From contig OY978527.1 of assembly GCA_963854835.1 (NCBI GenBank), positions 37,397,040 through 37,461,039 of the forward strand: a stretch of 64,000 bases of DNA, written 5' to 3'. Source of the stretch: Megamerina dolium (lineage: Eukaryota > Arthropoda > Insecta > Diptera > Megamerinidae). The notes below the pieces were generated by a model. The model did no database searches. It was not told the origin of the DNA and saw only the letters and a list, made by a program, of their open reading frames with translations. Position 1 is the stretch's first letter; the number at the start of each line of letters is the position of its first letter. The position numbers were made by a program, and so were the translations under genes. Shown piece by piece: positions 22,059-33,502 of the stretch.

Positions 22059-22363
22059 AAGTAAGAATCTGTTAATTTCTATATTACAATGAATGATATA
22101 CTGATTTATAGGAATATAAATATCTTTGTGTGTTTTTAGAAAAGTCAATCATATTTTCTGTTGTTCAAATCTGTAAAATGATCTACAGGGCACACTAATA
22201 AATCACAGAATTCCTCATGGGTTTTGGAATCGCAACACAAAACAGAGGTGAATCACTGTGAATCACTATTGATGTTCTTACGACAAATCTTGTAGCGTGT
22301 AATTTCAGTAACGCCCATACTTTACAGATTTAACTCTTGTCTCGGAAGGCATCATAGATTATA

Positions 22364-24019
22364 CAGTATTGTGCAAAACTTAAGCAACTGGCATAGTGCT
22401 CTCATTGATTTCAAATTTACTAAAAAATAAAAGCGCTTAGATTGAATGTTTTAATATTTATTTGTTCCTTCATTAAATACATAAAAAACAACAACAACAA
22501 AAGTTCGGTATTCTTACGAAATTAACTGTAAACAACAAAAAACAAATTATACTCATATTTCATCTGTGCAAAACTTAAGCAACTTTTAATATTTTGTGTA
22601 GTATCCCTTATTTTTAATTACTGCAGCACACCTTTTGGGCATAGAAGCTACTAATTTCGTTAAATATGATTTATTTATATTTTCCCATTCAGTTTTGAGG
22701 CCTAAAAATAGTACGTCTTTATTTTTAAAGCGCTTTGATCCCAAGCCTCGTTTTAAAATTGAAAACAAATTTTCAATAGGATTCAAGTCGGGCGATTGTG
22801 CCGGCCAATCAAGCACTTGAATCTTATTTGACTGTAGCCAATCCTTCACAAACTTCGATGTGTGTTTCGGATCATTGTCGTGCTGAAACACCCATCGAAG
22901 TGGCATATTCCATTCCGCAAAAGGCAACATTGCAGTTTCTAAGATGTCCTTATACATAAATCTGTCCATTTTGTGGTCAATCCTATGCAACGGACCAAGT
23001 CCACTCCCCGAAAAACACGCCCACACCATGACGTTCCCTCCTCCATGCTTTACAGTCATTTTACAGTATCGCGGATTGAGGCCTTCACCTTTCGCATGTC
23101 GAACTCTTATTATTCCGTCTGAATTAAATAAATTTATTTTAACTTTATCACTGAACAGTACGCCAAACCACTTTTTTATGGACCAGCCCACGTACTTCTT
23201 AGCAAATTCAAGTCTGGAAAAAAAATATATGTTGTTGTTTTTGTTTTGAAGGCATTAAACCAAACATACCTTTTTTTTACATGTTTTGGTGTAAGCATTG
23301 GTTTCTTTACCGCTTTGTAGCTTTTTAAACCAACTTTAATCAAATGCCTTCTTACTGTGCTTGAATCGACATTTAAATTAAGAGTATTTATTATATCTTT
23401 TGAAGACATGAACGGATTTTTTTTAATCAATTTTTTAATTTGAATAGCTTCCCTATAAGAAATTTTTTGGGATCTTCCTCCTGAATTTCGATCTGTAACG
23501 CTACCAGTTTTTTCAAATAATCGTATCCATCTTGATATCATAGATTTGTTGATATTTAATGATTTTGCAATGTCATTCTGTGGTTTTTCTTCCTTAAATA
23601 ACGATATAACCTTCATCTTAAATTGATGACTATAACGGACACGTTGCATTTTGGATTTCAATATGTTTGAAAGAACTGTGCGCTAAGAAAGACTTTTTTG
23701 TACTGAGTTAGATCAATGTTAATGCACAAAGCAGAAAAAACTCCGAAAAAGATCCGTTATTTTCCGAACAAAGAAATATCGAACACCTTTGCACTCCGAG
23801 TTGCTTAAGTTTTGCACAGATGAAATATGAGTATAATTTGTTTTTTGTTGTTTACAGTTAATTTCGTAAGAATACCGAACTTTTGTTGTTGTTGTTTTTT
23901 ATGTATTTAATGAAGGAACAAATAAATATTAAAACATTCAATCTAAGCGCTTTTAATTTTTAGTAAATTTGAAATCAATGAGAGCACTATACCAGTTGCT
24001 TAAGTTTTGCACAATACTG
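22364..24019 (-). mobile_element. Tc1/Minos-architecture transposon, apparently complete
   Basis: The 1656-bp element starts CAGTATTGTGC, is flanked by TA (22362-22363, 24020-24021) and has 221-bp inverted repeats (22364-22584, 23799-24019) that I find to differ at only two positions. Each arm carries the same 20-bp unit, TGTGCAAAACTTAAGCAACT, at its outer and inner end (22370-22389, 22565-22584, 23799-23818, 23994-24013): the IR/DR arrangement of transposase binding sites. With the open transposase it has every part needed for mobility, and the arm identity suggests a recent insertion. Confidence 0.93.
22586..23649 (-). CDS. Tc1-family transposase with a 56-bp intron
   Basis: Exon 1 is 23270-23649 and exon 2 is 22586-23213; the 56-bp intron has GTATGT and TTTTTTTTCCAG borders and removing it keeps the frame (...KHVKKR|LEFAKKYVGW...), giving 335 codons, the usual Tc1 length. 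An N-terminal bipartite helix-turn-helix (NDIAKSLNINKSMISRWI, then TVRRHLIKVGLKSYKA) is followed by the catalytic triad: FSD, FQHDNDPKHTSKF, and SPDLNPIENLF (DD34E spacing). It ends AVIKNKGYYTKY. No stop or frameshift breaks it. Minos-type transposases of flies also carry one intron near this size. The start is the ATG at 23647-23649. Confidence 0.9.
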
Positions 24020-24129
24020 TATATAAAATCGGAGGGTATCAGATCAACATTATATTTCTGATCATAGAGATACATCTAGTTTTCTTTAAATTATATACTA
24101 TGCATCCGAACCGTTTGCAGGAATCCAAA

Positions 24130-24420
24130 TTGGACAAATTGGGCGATAATCACGTTCAATTCTTTCAAATCACCAGGACCAGATAAAATAATCCTAGCTC
24201 AACATCAGTAGGTGCAATAGCTTCAAGGCCTGTATTGGCGTAGGGTATATTCCCACGTTATGGAGACAAGATAGAGTTGTCTTCATACCCCAATCGTTTA
24301 AGAGTTCTTACACCAAACCAAAAGGACTTCAGGCTTATATGTTTTTCTTGCTTACTACTTACAACTCTAGAAAGATTGACGGACATAAATTCGTTTAAGA
24401 ACTGTTTTTAGTAGTCGGAT
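24130..24420 (+). pseudogene. LINE reverse transcriptase N-terminal fragment
   Basis: Plus-strand frames contain FKSPGPDKI and, after frameshifts, a segment equivalent to TRPKDFRPISL...KTLERLTDI, the conserved fingers region of non-LTR reverse transcriptases. Stops and indels are frequent. A MITE follows at 24439. Confidence 0.55.
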
Positions 24421-24438
24421 ACTGTCCTTTGATTTTAA

Positions 24439-24684
24439 GGGCCAGTTTTTAAGTGCGAGCTAAACTCTATTTGCCGTTTAAATTAAGTGTAAATTCAATT
24501 TCGCAGTTTTTAGTCAAATTTCAACGTAGTTCAAACTAAGTTTAAACGCCGAATCTAGCTGGATTAAACTAAGATAAAACTATCAGTGGTTCAGCTGTCT
24601 GTTCTTGCACTCCAGTACACCTTTTCCTCCGTTTACGTAAATTTAGTTTAAACCTAGTTTAAACTTGTACTGAAAAATTGGCCC
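24439..24684. mobile_element. Small PIF-type MITE with TAA duplication
   Basis: A 246-bp element with imperfect inverted ends, GGGCCAGTTTTTAAGTGCGA and GGGCCAATTTTTCAGTACAA, flanked by TAA (24436-24438 and 24685-24687). The inner arms share the motif GTTTAAAC / AAACTAAGTTTAAAC in both orientations. No coding capacity. The TWA duplication points to PIF/Harbinger. Confidence 0.75.
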
Positions 24685-24687
24685 TAA

Positions 24688-27600
24688 ATCTGTTATTTCA
24701 ATATTATTTTGAATAATTGCATTAATCAAGGATCGATTAAATGTTACAGCAACCCTGATATTAGGTTTAACGGTTGCAAATTTAATCGACGACATGTCTG
24801 CAAAACCACGAAGATTATACGTTATAAAATCTAATTTGTTCGTTGTAAAAATTAAACTCCGTAAGTGATTTAATTACAAAATTTGTTTCTCCAATAGATC
24901 CCCCTTTCCGAAAATCCTATTATTCTTATAACTCCCGTTTAACGTAAAGGCATTTGCATGAAACATTTATGATCGAGGGATGCACAAGGAACAGAGAGGG
25001 GTTTTTGTTTTCCGTACAAGTTCACATTAAAGAACTGCGCGAATGTATTTGATTTTCGAATGATTCTCTTTACTCAACATGTACAATATTTGCAAAGCAT
25101 ATATAAATAGAATGAGAATGAGTGAGAATTAGTTAGGCAAATAGAACACTCCACACATTTCTTGTACAAGAAATATTCCATACATTCGTTCTCTCTCTTC
25201 AAATAAAGTACCACGAGTGGGTTGTACGTTATTATTGTTGTTGCCTTTCATGACTGGCACTGATGATTTGTATTTCCGCGTCATGTTTTCTTATCTACCG
25301 TATTTTTTGCTTATATGTATTGTAATGTAACATAGAAAAGCAAAACGAATGTTTAGAGTACTCTCAAATGCTTTACGCCCATTTGAAAATGTTGAGATTC
25401 TACTAGTTCACATGTCACCGCGAAACACTTTTGCTTGTGTAAAAGCGAACGAATCACCAACAGAGACTTGAAAATGTTTTTCATGCAAATGTCTTCGTGT
25501 CTAAACGGGGACTTACCACGGCATTTGTGCTCATTTCTTAGCGTACCAATTATTATAGTAGATTGAGAGCAAACATTAACAACGAATTTCGTTGATATTT
25601 CATTATCATTATCTGCCGTCAATGTTTGCCTGTATTTGAATATTTTGTCAATGTTCGAACGATACAATATTTTGCGATGAAATTTTTTCTGTACTGTATT
25701 TATATCTTCTACACTATCCAAGCAATCCCACACCATTTAAAGTGATTCAGATTGATATCGCTGTAAAATAATTTGAAGTGAACGTATTTGAAAGTCTCTA
25801 TTATCCAGTGTTTATTTCCAAACACAAGAATAATTTTGTTGTTTTCATAGCAAAAAGGTTCTATTAATTTGCGTGTAATGAAAAAACATGCATTTGTAGT
25901 GCCAAAATAGTGTTTGCATTGTTTTCTTTTCTTTTTTTTCGTATGTACTTTGATGTTGTTATTGTTACTTCTCTTTCATTCGTCTCTAATGTCTTTACCT
26001 TGTTAATCGAAACTTCATTAACAAACATTGACAATCGGATTTATCGGAATTATCGGAATAGTGTATTTTGCATATCTCGCTGACAACTATCTCGTTCGAT
26101 TTGTTGTTTTTCTTTATTTTCGCTCATTGCTTGACGAGTAACAAAAGTGGTTGGACGTGTGAGTTTTGCAAAAGTGTAAAAACAAGAATAAAATAAATAA
26201 AACAAAATTTCGCATAAAACACCAGCTACTTTACACATATACATTAAGGCTATTGAATATATTTCGGCTTAATTTAAGTGTGAAAATAAATCTCGACGGG
26301 GGAATATTTAATAAACTTCGCTGTGTGCGATTTGTCCGCGTCTCTTCAAATATACTCGCTTGTCAAATTTGTGAGGAAAAAGAAAGTGCAAAAAAGAAGG
26401 AGTGGAAAAAGAAAGAAACAAAACTAGTGAAAAAATTTCAAAGATATAATTTTTTCGTATTGGAATTGTGCTATAAACAAATGAAAGTGGATTTCGTTTT
26501 TTTATTTGATGAGCACATCAATGGATAATTTACTTTTTTAACAGGATATTGTATTAATACAAGTGATATTTAAAAAAAAAAGGTAAAAAGTTTTGATGTA
26601 TATTAAAAAGTACATATTTTTTATAGTCATTTTATACATATTAAGTATCCTTTCTGTATAAATTATACAAAAAGTATTTTTCGATTCAATCAAATTATAT
26701 TTGCATGTTTTTGGCGGATTGTGGACAACGCCTCTTCTGGCAAATATTTCACGGTATTACGAGAGAACATCAAGTTCTTTATTCTTCTACTTTTAATTGT
26801 CCCATCTCTTTTTTTTTCATGTTTCTTTCTTAGTTTCTACTTTCATTCCATTGTTTGTTTTTTATCTATAATTTATTAATGTTTGAGAATAAAAAAAATT
26901 TCTTACAATATATGCCCATTAGATGAACATAATTGTTAATGTGTGTACGAACACATTTGGGTGGTGCCTCATTTAATCGAGCCATCGCCACTACTAGGAT
27001 TGTATACTGTTATCAGCACGAGCTCGATTGACTCATGCGTTTGTCATTTATTTTTTTGCTCTTTTAGTTGTAGATATAAAAGGGATTTTTATTTGAATTT
27101 CAACCACTCGACCTATTATTGTTTAATTAATTCTGACGTGTCCAAGTGTTAGTGATATTAAGTACATTTGAATTGCTAATGTACTTCAGTATGCTATTGT
27201 GTTTCTAATATATAACTTTCTTCCATCTTTTGATTCCTATGTCATTGTAGGTATTGGAAATGTGTTGTACAAATGTATTGTTTTTATTTGATTTCTCTTT
27301 AAATGTAATTGTGTCGGCTATACTCTACAACTATTAGTTAATTTAGAAGCATCTTTTTCAAAATATAATTTCAAAAAGCAGCCATTTTTGTTGTTGCATA
27401 TTGTTTCATGAGATTTCATATAAATAATATGTTCCTTCGAGTATTCTTTTAATTGCAAATACATTTTTTATTTTCTGTTTAAGAAAAAAAACAAACTTTT
27501 TTTTCTAACGTTTATCTCATAGCAACAAATACAAAAACAAAGTAATAAAATTTAATAATATACGTACGAGTACAAATAGATATAAACTGGTTAAGATTTT

Positions 27601-28325
27601 TTTTTGCATTTAGAAAAACACAAATTCTGAATAAAGCAGCATTAGTCACGTTTATATATAATATATGAACTTGGGTGTTGGGCATTTAAACACTTTTTAC
27701 TTGTTTATGCATTTTTTTTTCGATGAAACAAACAGAGTTTAATAAAATTATTCGTCATTGGAATAATAAAGAAAGTAAAGACACAGACACAGAGAGCGAG
27801 GCATAAAGACAGAGGTAAACATGCAATTTACATTTAAAATTATTATCATTATAATTATAAGCATGATAACACTGTTAAGGAGATCCATTCGCTCTATCGC
27901 ACATGCTAGATTTGCTAGATGAAACAAATTTTGCTGTGAACGAGAAAAAAATGTTCAACAATTACACACATGATTTAACAGACCAACAAATACATATAGG
28001 AAACATAGACAACAGTAGCAACAACAAATTGAAAGATGTCATTATCATCATTTTATTATTGCTTTTTGTGTTTTTATTTGCTAACGAAAAATATTCGTAT
28101 TTGAATACGATAGCAAAATGCATATGTGTAAAAACAAAAATCGATAAACTTTATTTTTTGCTTGCTGAAAGAGATATAAGAAAACATATGCTATAAAATA
28201 AAATTTGTTAAGAAAGATAATGAAAGAATTGAATCGGAAGCATCACAAAAGGTGTTTTCGTTTTGATTGAAAAATGCTGACCTTCCACGATGGGAAATTT
28301 TTTCAATGTTTTGCTCAATTTTGTA
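24688..28325. other. AT-rich spacer without a convincing gene
   Basis: No exon with family similarity was found. An uninterrupted 127-codon minus-strand frame lies at 25353-25736 (starting MVWDCLDSVEDINTVQKKFH) and a 97-codon plus-strand frame at 27903-28196 has a hydrophobic stretch (IIIILLLLFVFLF), but neither has recognisable motifs or splice context. Upstream exons of the convergent ASH-like gene or of a gene outside the window could be hidden here. Confidence 0.5.
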
Positions 28326-28329
28326 TTAA

Positions 28330-29062
28330 GGGGGTGTTCCCGTCTAGAATGCCGATTTTAGGCTGTTTTTCAAAAAATTATTTTGGAGCTACAAGGCAAC
28401 ATGCAATATTCTGGTTTTTTGCTTGTTGTTCCTTATTATTTGGAGAACAGAAACTCATATTTGTGTCAAAAAATTTTATTTATTGTATTAGCACAAATTT
28501 TCAGTGGTCAATGTGACCTTGTCACGCTGATTTTCACTGCTGGCCGATAAGGAATTTCGGGAACCAGTACTCTGAAACAGAAATGGGTATGCAATTATTA
28601 ATCTGCAATAAATTCCGCGGATGCTAAACCACAGTTTTAGTCAAAATGTTGATTAGAAACAAAATGGCGGCCATATGAAAAAAAATTGTCCAGTTTTGCC
28701 ACCTTTTTTTACCTTTAGAGTGCTTGAAAATATATTTAACAATAATTTTTTGATGAAAACTTTGGTTTAGCATCCAATGAAAACTATCTAGAACATTTTC
28801 CCAAAATTTCAAGTCGATACCTCTCATAGTTGCTGAGAAAAGTTATCGGCCAGTACAAAAAATGTGGTTTCGAGAAAAACGCGTTTAAAGTTTCGACATG
28901 ATATGACAGCAGGACCAGGGTTACTTCAATTAACATGCAAAAAAGTGGGTACTGAGTTTGTGTATTGAAAAACGACTTTGGGGGGTGATAGTATATAGTA
29001 TAAGGTACAATAAAACGCCAAAAAAAATCGATTTTTTCAAACTTCTACCCGGGAACACCCCG
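28330..29062 (-). mobile_element. TTAA-flanked non-autonomous element, copy 2
   Basis: Termini GGGGGTGTTCCCGTCTAGAA and, inverted, CGGGGTGTTCCCGGGTAGAA, abutting TTAA at 28326-28329 and 29063-29066. Read on the minus strand it begins with a segment holding TTTGAAAAAATCGATTTT and continues to AAACGCGTTTTTCTCGAAAC, the same order as copy 1 (7800-8536), so the two are opposite-facing members of one family despite different outermost bases. Confidence 0.7.
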
Positions 29063-29066
29063 TTAA

Positions 29067-29874
29067 GCAATCAGTTGATTTTTGGGACAACAATCTTCAT
29101 TGACAAAGTGCGGTATATATTAAAAAAAAAAAACACCAAAATTTTCTCATAGGGTTGCACTCATTTTATAGAATAGTACACCAAATAAGAAGAAGACAAT
29201 TAAACCTTTTTTGATTTTTTGGTACAATCGAAATCGCCATCAATTTGGGAAATCAATATTTAACAGACTACTCGTGTACAAAGCGTGTATTATTGTTTTT
29301 GGATATCAATATAGGGTTAGGCGATTGAAGTGTTACATGTTACAGCAACCATATCTTCTTTGTGTTTGGAATTGTTTTTTATTGATTAAAATTAGAAAAA
29401 TTGTGGAAATAATCAAAATTACAAAATCCATTCATTCTAGCTCGATGTGGCCACCTTTTCCCTTGACTATGGCTTTGAATATGGTTAAAAAATGAGTTGC
29501 ATGCTTCACAAATGTGATCTTCCGGAATTTTGTCCCATTAAATTCGAATTATTAAATTCTTATTTTTGTGTATTTTTTCATTTGTTTCGAGTGCCAAATC
29601 TTGTTTAGGTTGGAAAATGACGATTTGGCTTTCTAATTCTTGCATATATATATCATTTACCTTTATATAGCTTGGTCATTATACCTTATAATGTAATAAT
29701 CATTATATAATTTTTCCTTAATTCGAAGTACAATGGTTAATAAGCATTTTAAGCATATAATATAATATATAAATCCATAGGTAAATGATGAAAATGCAAA
29801 TAAGTCATAAAAGTAGACCAAACATTTAAATAAACACAAATACCTATATAAATACCTCTGTATATAGGTGTAGG
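29067..29874. other. AT-rich spacer
   Basis: Nothing recognised; short uninterrupted frames here have no family features. Confidence 0.5.
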
Positions 29875-30014
29875 TACATTAGGGCGGGTCAATTTTTGTG
29901 CAAAAACATGAAACTACCGTTGCTTTCAAGTATAGTTGTATAAGAAACCATGCTACCAAAATAAATTTTGACTACCAGCAAGTGTTTCTGTTCCATAGAA
30001 TAATAAATAAATAT

Positions 30015-30452
30015 TGTAACGAGTATCGATAGTTGATTACTCATCACTATTGTGACTGACTCTATTGGCATCATCGAAACGAATGTCAACAAAAAGAAAT
30101 AAGCGATAACCAGAACAAGCCAACGAGAAAGGAAGAGAAGAATCTCGATAAAGGAAGATTCTGGGGTGTTGCCAACAGAGTATAAATAGAGCTAGTGTTG
30201 AGAATTGACAATCAATCTAATTCAGAACGTGATTGCGAAAACATTGATACAGAGGCAAAAGTTGCAAGTACATTTAAGTGTTATAGTAAATAGTTGATTG
30301 TAAACAGTGTTGATTGTAAATAGAGATTATTAAATAAATTGTTGCTGTATATAGTTGTATAAAATAAGTGTTGCAGTTATCATTAACAGAATCCAGTGAT
30401 CGAACAAGGTAATTCAAATAGAATTAAACGTTCACAGAATAAAAACGTAACA
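30015..30452 (+). repeat. 5' LTR
   Basis: Starts TGTAACGAGTATCGATAG and ends ACGTAACA. A TATAAATA box-like sequence lies at about 30180-30187 and AATAAA-type hexamers lie further in (for example within ATTAAATAAATTG near 30330), as expected for U3 promoter and R poly(A) functions. Confidence 0.92.
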
Positions 30453-30454
30453 AT

Positions 30455-30474
30455 TGGTGTCAGAAGTGGGATTC
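30455..30474 (+). other. Primer-binding site, complementary to tRNA-Leu
   Basis: TGGTGTCAGAAGTGGGATTC starts two bases after the 5' LTR and is complementary to the 3' end of a eukaryotic tRNA-Leu including CCA. Confidence 0.75.
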
Positions 30475-30481
30475 TGTAAAG

Positions 30482-33463
30482 ATGGTGAAAATTGACCAAC
30501 TAAAAGTGGACCAGCTTAAAAAGCTGTTGGTAGAGATGAATCTATCGTCATCAGGTGCAAAGGCGGAACTGCTGGTGAGGCTGAGGCAAGCTATGGAGGC
30601 TAAGGGAATTAACGTAGAAGAACATGAGTTCTTCGAGGAAGCCGATATACAAGCAGTCGTACACGCTGAGGAAGAAAGCAAGATAGATTCGAGTGGTCAA
30701 CTAATGGAACTCATGAAATCCATGATGCAACAACAGCAGCAGCAACTGCAAGGAATTAATGCGAAGTTACAAGAAAATGCGTCTCGCATTGACTCCAAGT
30801 TTCAAGAACATTCGGTACGTCAAGAAAACACTATGGGAGAGTTCCAGAAAACAATTGACTCCAAGTTTCAAGAACATTCGGTACGTCAAGAAAACGCTAT
30901 GGGAGAGTTCCAGAAAACAATTGACTCCAAGTTTCAAGAACATTCGGCTCGCCAAGAACACGTCATCGAAAATCTACAAAAAGGAATTGAACTTAGATTT
31001 CAGGAAATTTCCGGAGCTATTAATGACAAAGTCACAGAGCTGAAAGAACACGTGGATGAGTTGGATGATAAGCTGAAGGAACATGTCGACGACTGGGAAG
31101 ATAAGTTCGAGAAACTACAGCACGAACTCAATCAACAAAAAATAAATGGGCCAGCCACATCAGTGATTAGAGATTCAAGTACAATCAAACTTAAGCCACC
31201 AACATTTGACGGAAGCACGCCATTCAATATCTTCAAGCTTCAATTCGAGACAACCGCTTCGAAGAATCAATGGGATGATAGCGACAAGACTGCTGCTTTA
31301 ATAGTCGCATTAAAAGGTAACGCTTCCGAGGTGTTACAGATGATTCCAGAGAAAGATCGTGGTAGCTATCAGTCACTGATGGACACACTCCAGCGAAAGT
31401 ATGGAAATGAATACAAGAGTCAATTACATCGAGTGGAATTGAGATCGCGAGTGCAACGGAGTAATGAGAGTCTTCAGGAATTCGCTTCCGATATTGAGCG
31501 CTTATGTCATCTAGCGTTCTCAGGTAATTCGGAAGAGTTCGTCGAAAAAATAAAAATAGAGGCATTCATAGATGGCATACATGATGGAGAGACAAAGCGT
31601 GCCCTAGTCATGTCACCCAGGAATACTTATGCCGAAACAGTCAGTAGTGCATTGACGTTTGAAGCTGCCAGTTTGATGTGTCGACCAATGCCACGGGTAC
31701 GCCAACTAGAAACAGAAACAGCAGATCTGGTTGAAGCAGTGTGTCAGGCATTCAAATCTGTAGCGCAGCCTGAAGGAAGAACAACAGGTCGACGCGAAAA
31801 CAAATTTACTGGTAAGTGCTTCATTTGCGACAAACGAGGGCATATAGCTCGTGATTGCAATCAATCGAGTATGAAGCCTAAAGGAAGAACAAGGAATCAA
31901 CACAAAAATAAATTTACCGGTAAGTGCTTCATATGCCATCGAAGAGGACACATGGCGCGTAATTGTCGGCTACGACGCAAGCAACAAAGATCGAATTCAC
32001 CAGGACAACGAAAGGAAGATCGTGATGTCATTCATCGTGGTAAAGCTGTTACTCCATATCATCGTACTTGCACCGTAGATAGTAAACATTGTTCTCGGGA
32101 AAGAAACCAGAATCACATTGTTAACCTACGTCTTACGAATGTATTGTCGGAAGAGTCATGGACCACCGAACGAGTTCAAGAAGATCAACGGAACGACCCA
32201 GATCTCGTAAAGATTATGGAATACAAGGAGCAGGGCATACGTCCAGATTGGCAAGAAATGGCTAATGAGAGTCCAATAGCAAAGGCATACTGGGCGCAGT
32301 GGCAAAGCCTGCACTTACGAGACGGATGTTTATTCCGAAAATGGGAAAGTGTGGATGGAAAAATCACTAATGATCTTCTAGTGGTACCCAAGGCGAGAAT
32401 AAATGAAGTGATAGCTGAGTATCACAATGCCTCCAGTGGAGGGCATTTGGGAATCACCAAAACCGTCGAGAAAATAAAGAACCGATTTTATTGGGTTGGA
32501 TGTCATGACCATGTCGCTGATTGGATTCGGAAGTGTAAGCAATGTGCAATGGCCAAAGGTCCCACTAAGAAAAGTCGAGGTAAGATGCACCAATACACCG
32601 TGGGTGCTCCATTCGAGCGAATTGCTATGGACATAGCTGGACCATTTCCAATAAGCAACGCAGGAAACAAGTACGTTCTGGTGGTTATAGATTACTTCAG
32701 TAAATGGCCTGAAGTATACCCCATTCCAAATCAGGAAGCTAGTACAGTTGCGGATGTATTCGTCAACCAATGGGTTACTCGTTTTGGTGTACCGATGGAG
32801 TTACACTCAGACCAAGGTCGAAATTTCGAATCAGTTGTATTCCAAGAGATATGCCGTATGCTGGGTATATACAAAACTCGTACAACACCTTTGCATCCAC
32901 AATCTGATGGCATGGTAGAACGATTTAACCGTACCTTGGAGGAATATTTGAGAAAAGTCGTAGATAAATACCAAAGAGACTGGGATGTACATATACCAAT
33001 GTTCCTCATGGCATATCGATGCGCACAACATGATACGACGGCTACTACACCGGCAATGGCAATTTTTGGAAACGAGTTAAGACTGCCAGCTGATTTAAAA
33101 TTTGGAGTCGTAACACCAACGAGATCAACCGAAGGTAATTATACTAGCGAAAAGCGGGAACAGTTGGATGAAGTACATCAGTTCATCAGAGAGCGGTCGC
33201 AGATGATAAGCGATAAGATGAAGGCCAGGTATGACTTGAAAGCAAATTCAAAAGGGTTCTATGAAGGAGAGCTTGTAATGCTTCATAATCCACAACGAAA
33301 GAAAGGCCTGTCTCCTAAACTACAGACTCATTGGGAAGGACCATATGAGATTATAGCAAAGATAAATGACGTAGTGTATCGCATTCAACGTGCCTGGAAT
33401 AAAAGAGCAAAGTTTAAAGTAGTGCACTTGGAGCGACTTGCGCCATATCGAGGGGAAGTATAA
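30482..33463 (+). CDS. Gag-integrase fusion ORF of the LTR element
   Basis: One open frame of 993 codons. Residues 1-45 resemble a SAP DNA-binding motif (LKVDQLKKLLVEMNLSSSGA). Residues about 80-240 are coiled-coil, including three 22-residue repeats; 240-400 is a Gag capsid-like region. Two zinc knuckles follow (CFICDKRGHIARDC and CFICHRRGHMARNC, about 445-495). Then, with only a linker, comes integrase: the HHCC zinc domain (SGGHLGITKT ... CKQC), the core with D-D-E (MDIAGPF, HSDQGRNFES, QSDGMVERFN) and a GPYEI C-terminal module. The protease, reverse transcriptase and RNase H that should separate knuckles from integrase are gone, yet the frame is kept. The ATG is 29 bp after the LTR end. 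Confidence 0.9.
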   Translation: MVKIDQLKVDQLKKLLVEMNLSSSGAKAELLVRLRQAMEAKGINVEEHEFFEEADIQAVVHAEEESKIDSSGQLMELMKSMMQQQQQQLQGINAKLQENASRIDSKFQEHSVRQENTMGEFQKTIDSKFQEHSVRQENAMGEFQKTIDSKFQEHSARQEHVIENLQKGIELRFQEISGAINDKVTELKEHVDELDDKLKEHVDDWEDKFEKLQHELNQQKINGPATSVIRDSSTIKLKPPTFDGSTPFNIFKLQFETTASKNQWDDSDKTAALIVALKGNASEVLQMIPEKDRGSYQSLMDTLQRKYGNEYKSQLHRVELRSRVQRSNESLQEFASDIERLCHLAFSGNSEEFVEKIKIEAFIDGIHDGETKRALVMSPRNTYAETVSSALTFEAASLMCRPMPRVRQLETETADLVEAVCQAFKSVAQPEGRTTGRRENKFTGKCFICDKRGHIARDCNQSSMKPKGRTRNQHKNKFTGKCFICHRRGHMARNCRLRRKQQRSNSPGQRKEDRDVIHRGKAVTPYHRTCTVDSKHCSRERNQNHIVNLRLTNVLSEESWTTERVQEDQRNDPDLVKIMEYKEQGIRPDWQEMANESPIAKAYWAQWQSLHLRDGCLFRKWESVDGKITNDLLVVPKARINEVIAEYHNASSGGHLGITKTVEKIKNRFYWVGCHDHVADWIRKCKQCAMAKGPTKKSRGKMHQYTVGAPFERIAMDIAGPFPISNAGNKYVLVVIDYFSKWPEVYPIPNQEASTVADVFVNQWVTRFGVPMELHSDQGRNFESVVFQEICRMLGIYKTRTTPLHPQSDGMVERFNRTLEEYLRKVVDKYQRDWDVHIPMFLMAYRCAQHDTTATTPAMAIFGNELRLPADLKFGVVTPTRSTEGNYTSEKREQLDEVHQFIRERSQMISDKMKARYDLKANSKGFYEGELVMLHNPQRKKGLSPKLQTHWEGPYEIIAKINDVVYRIQRAWNKRAKFKVVHLERLAPYRGEV
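30788..30985 (+). repeat. Three tandem 66-bp repeats in Gag
   Basis: The unit encodes IDSKFQEHSVRQENxMGEFQ plus two residues; the first two copies are almost identical at DNA level and the third is diverged at its end. A fourth, weak unit (IELRFQE) follows. The repeats lie in the predicted coiled coil. Confidence 0.85.
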
Positions 33464-33490
33464 AAACTTGTTCGGGACGAACAAGGTTAA

Positions 33491-33502
33491 GAGGAGGGCA
33501 GT
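33491..33502 (+). other. Polypurine tract before the 3' LTR
   Basis: AGAGGAGGGCAG immediately precedes the 3' LTR and would prime plus-strand synthesis. Confidence 0.7.

Noticed and set aside
25353..25736. 127-codon minus-strand open frame
   Set aside because: No recognisable motif, splice context or family resemblance; length is possible by chance in this composition. Mentioned only within the spacer entry.
26166..26528. 120-codon Lys-rich open frame
   Set aside because: Composition follows an A-rich region; no domain or promoter evidence.
27903..28196. 97-codon open frame with a hydrophobic segment
   Set aside because: The hydrophobic run comes from an ATT/TTT-rich stretch, and nothing else supports a gene.
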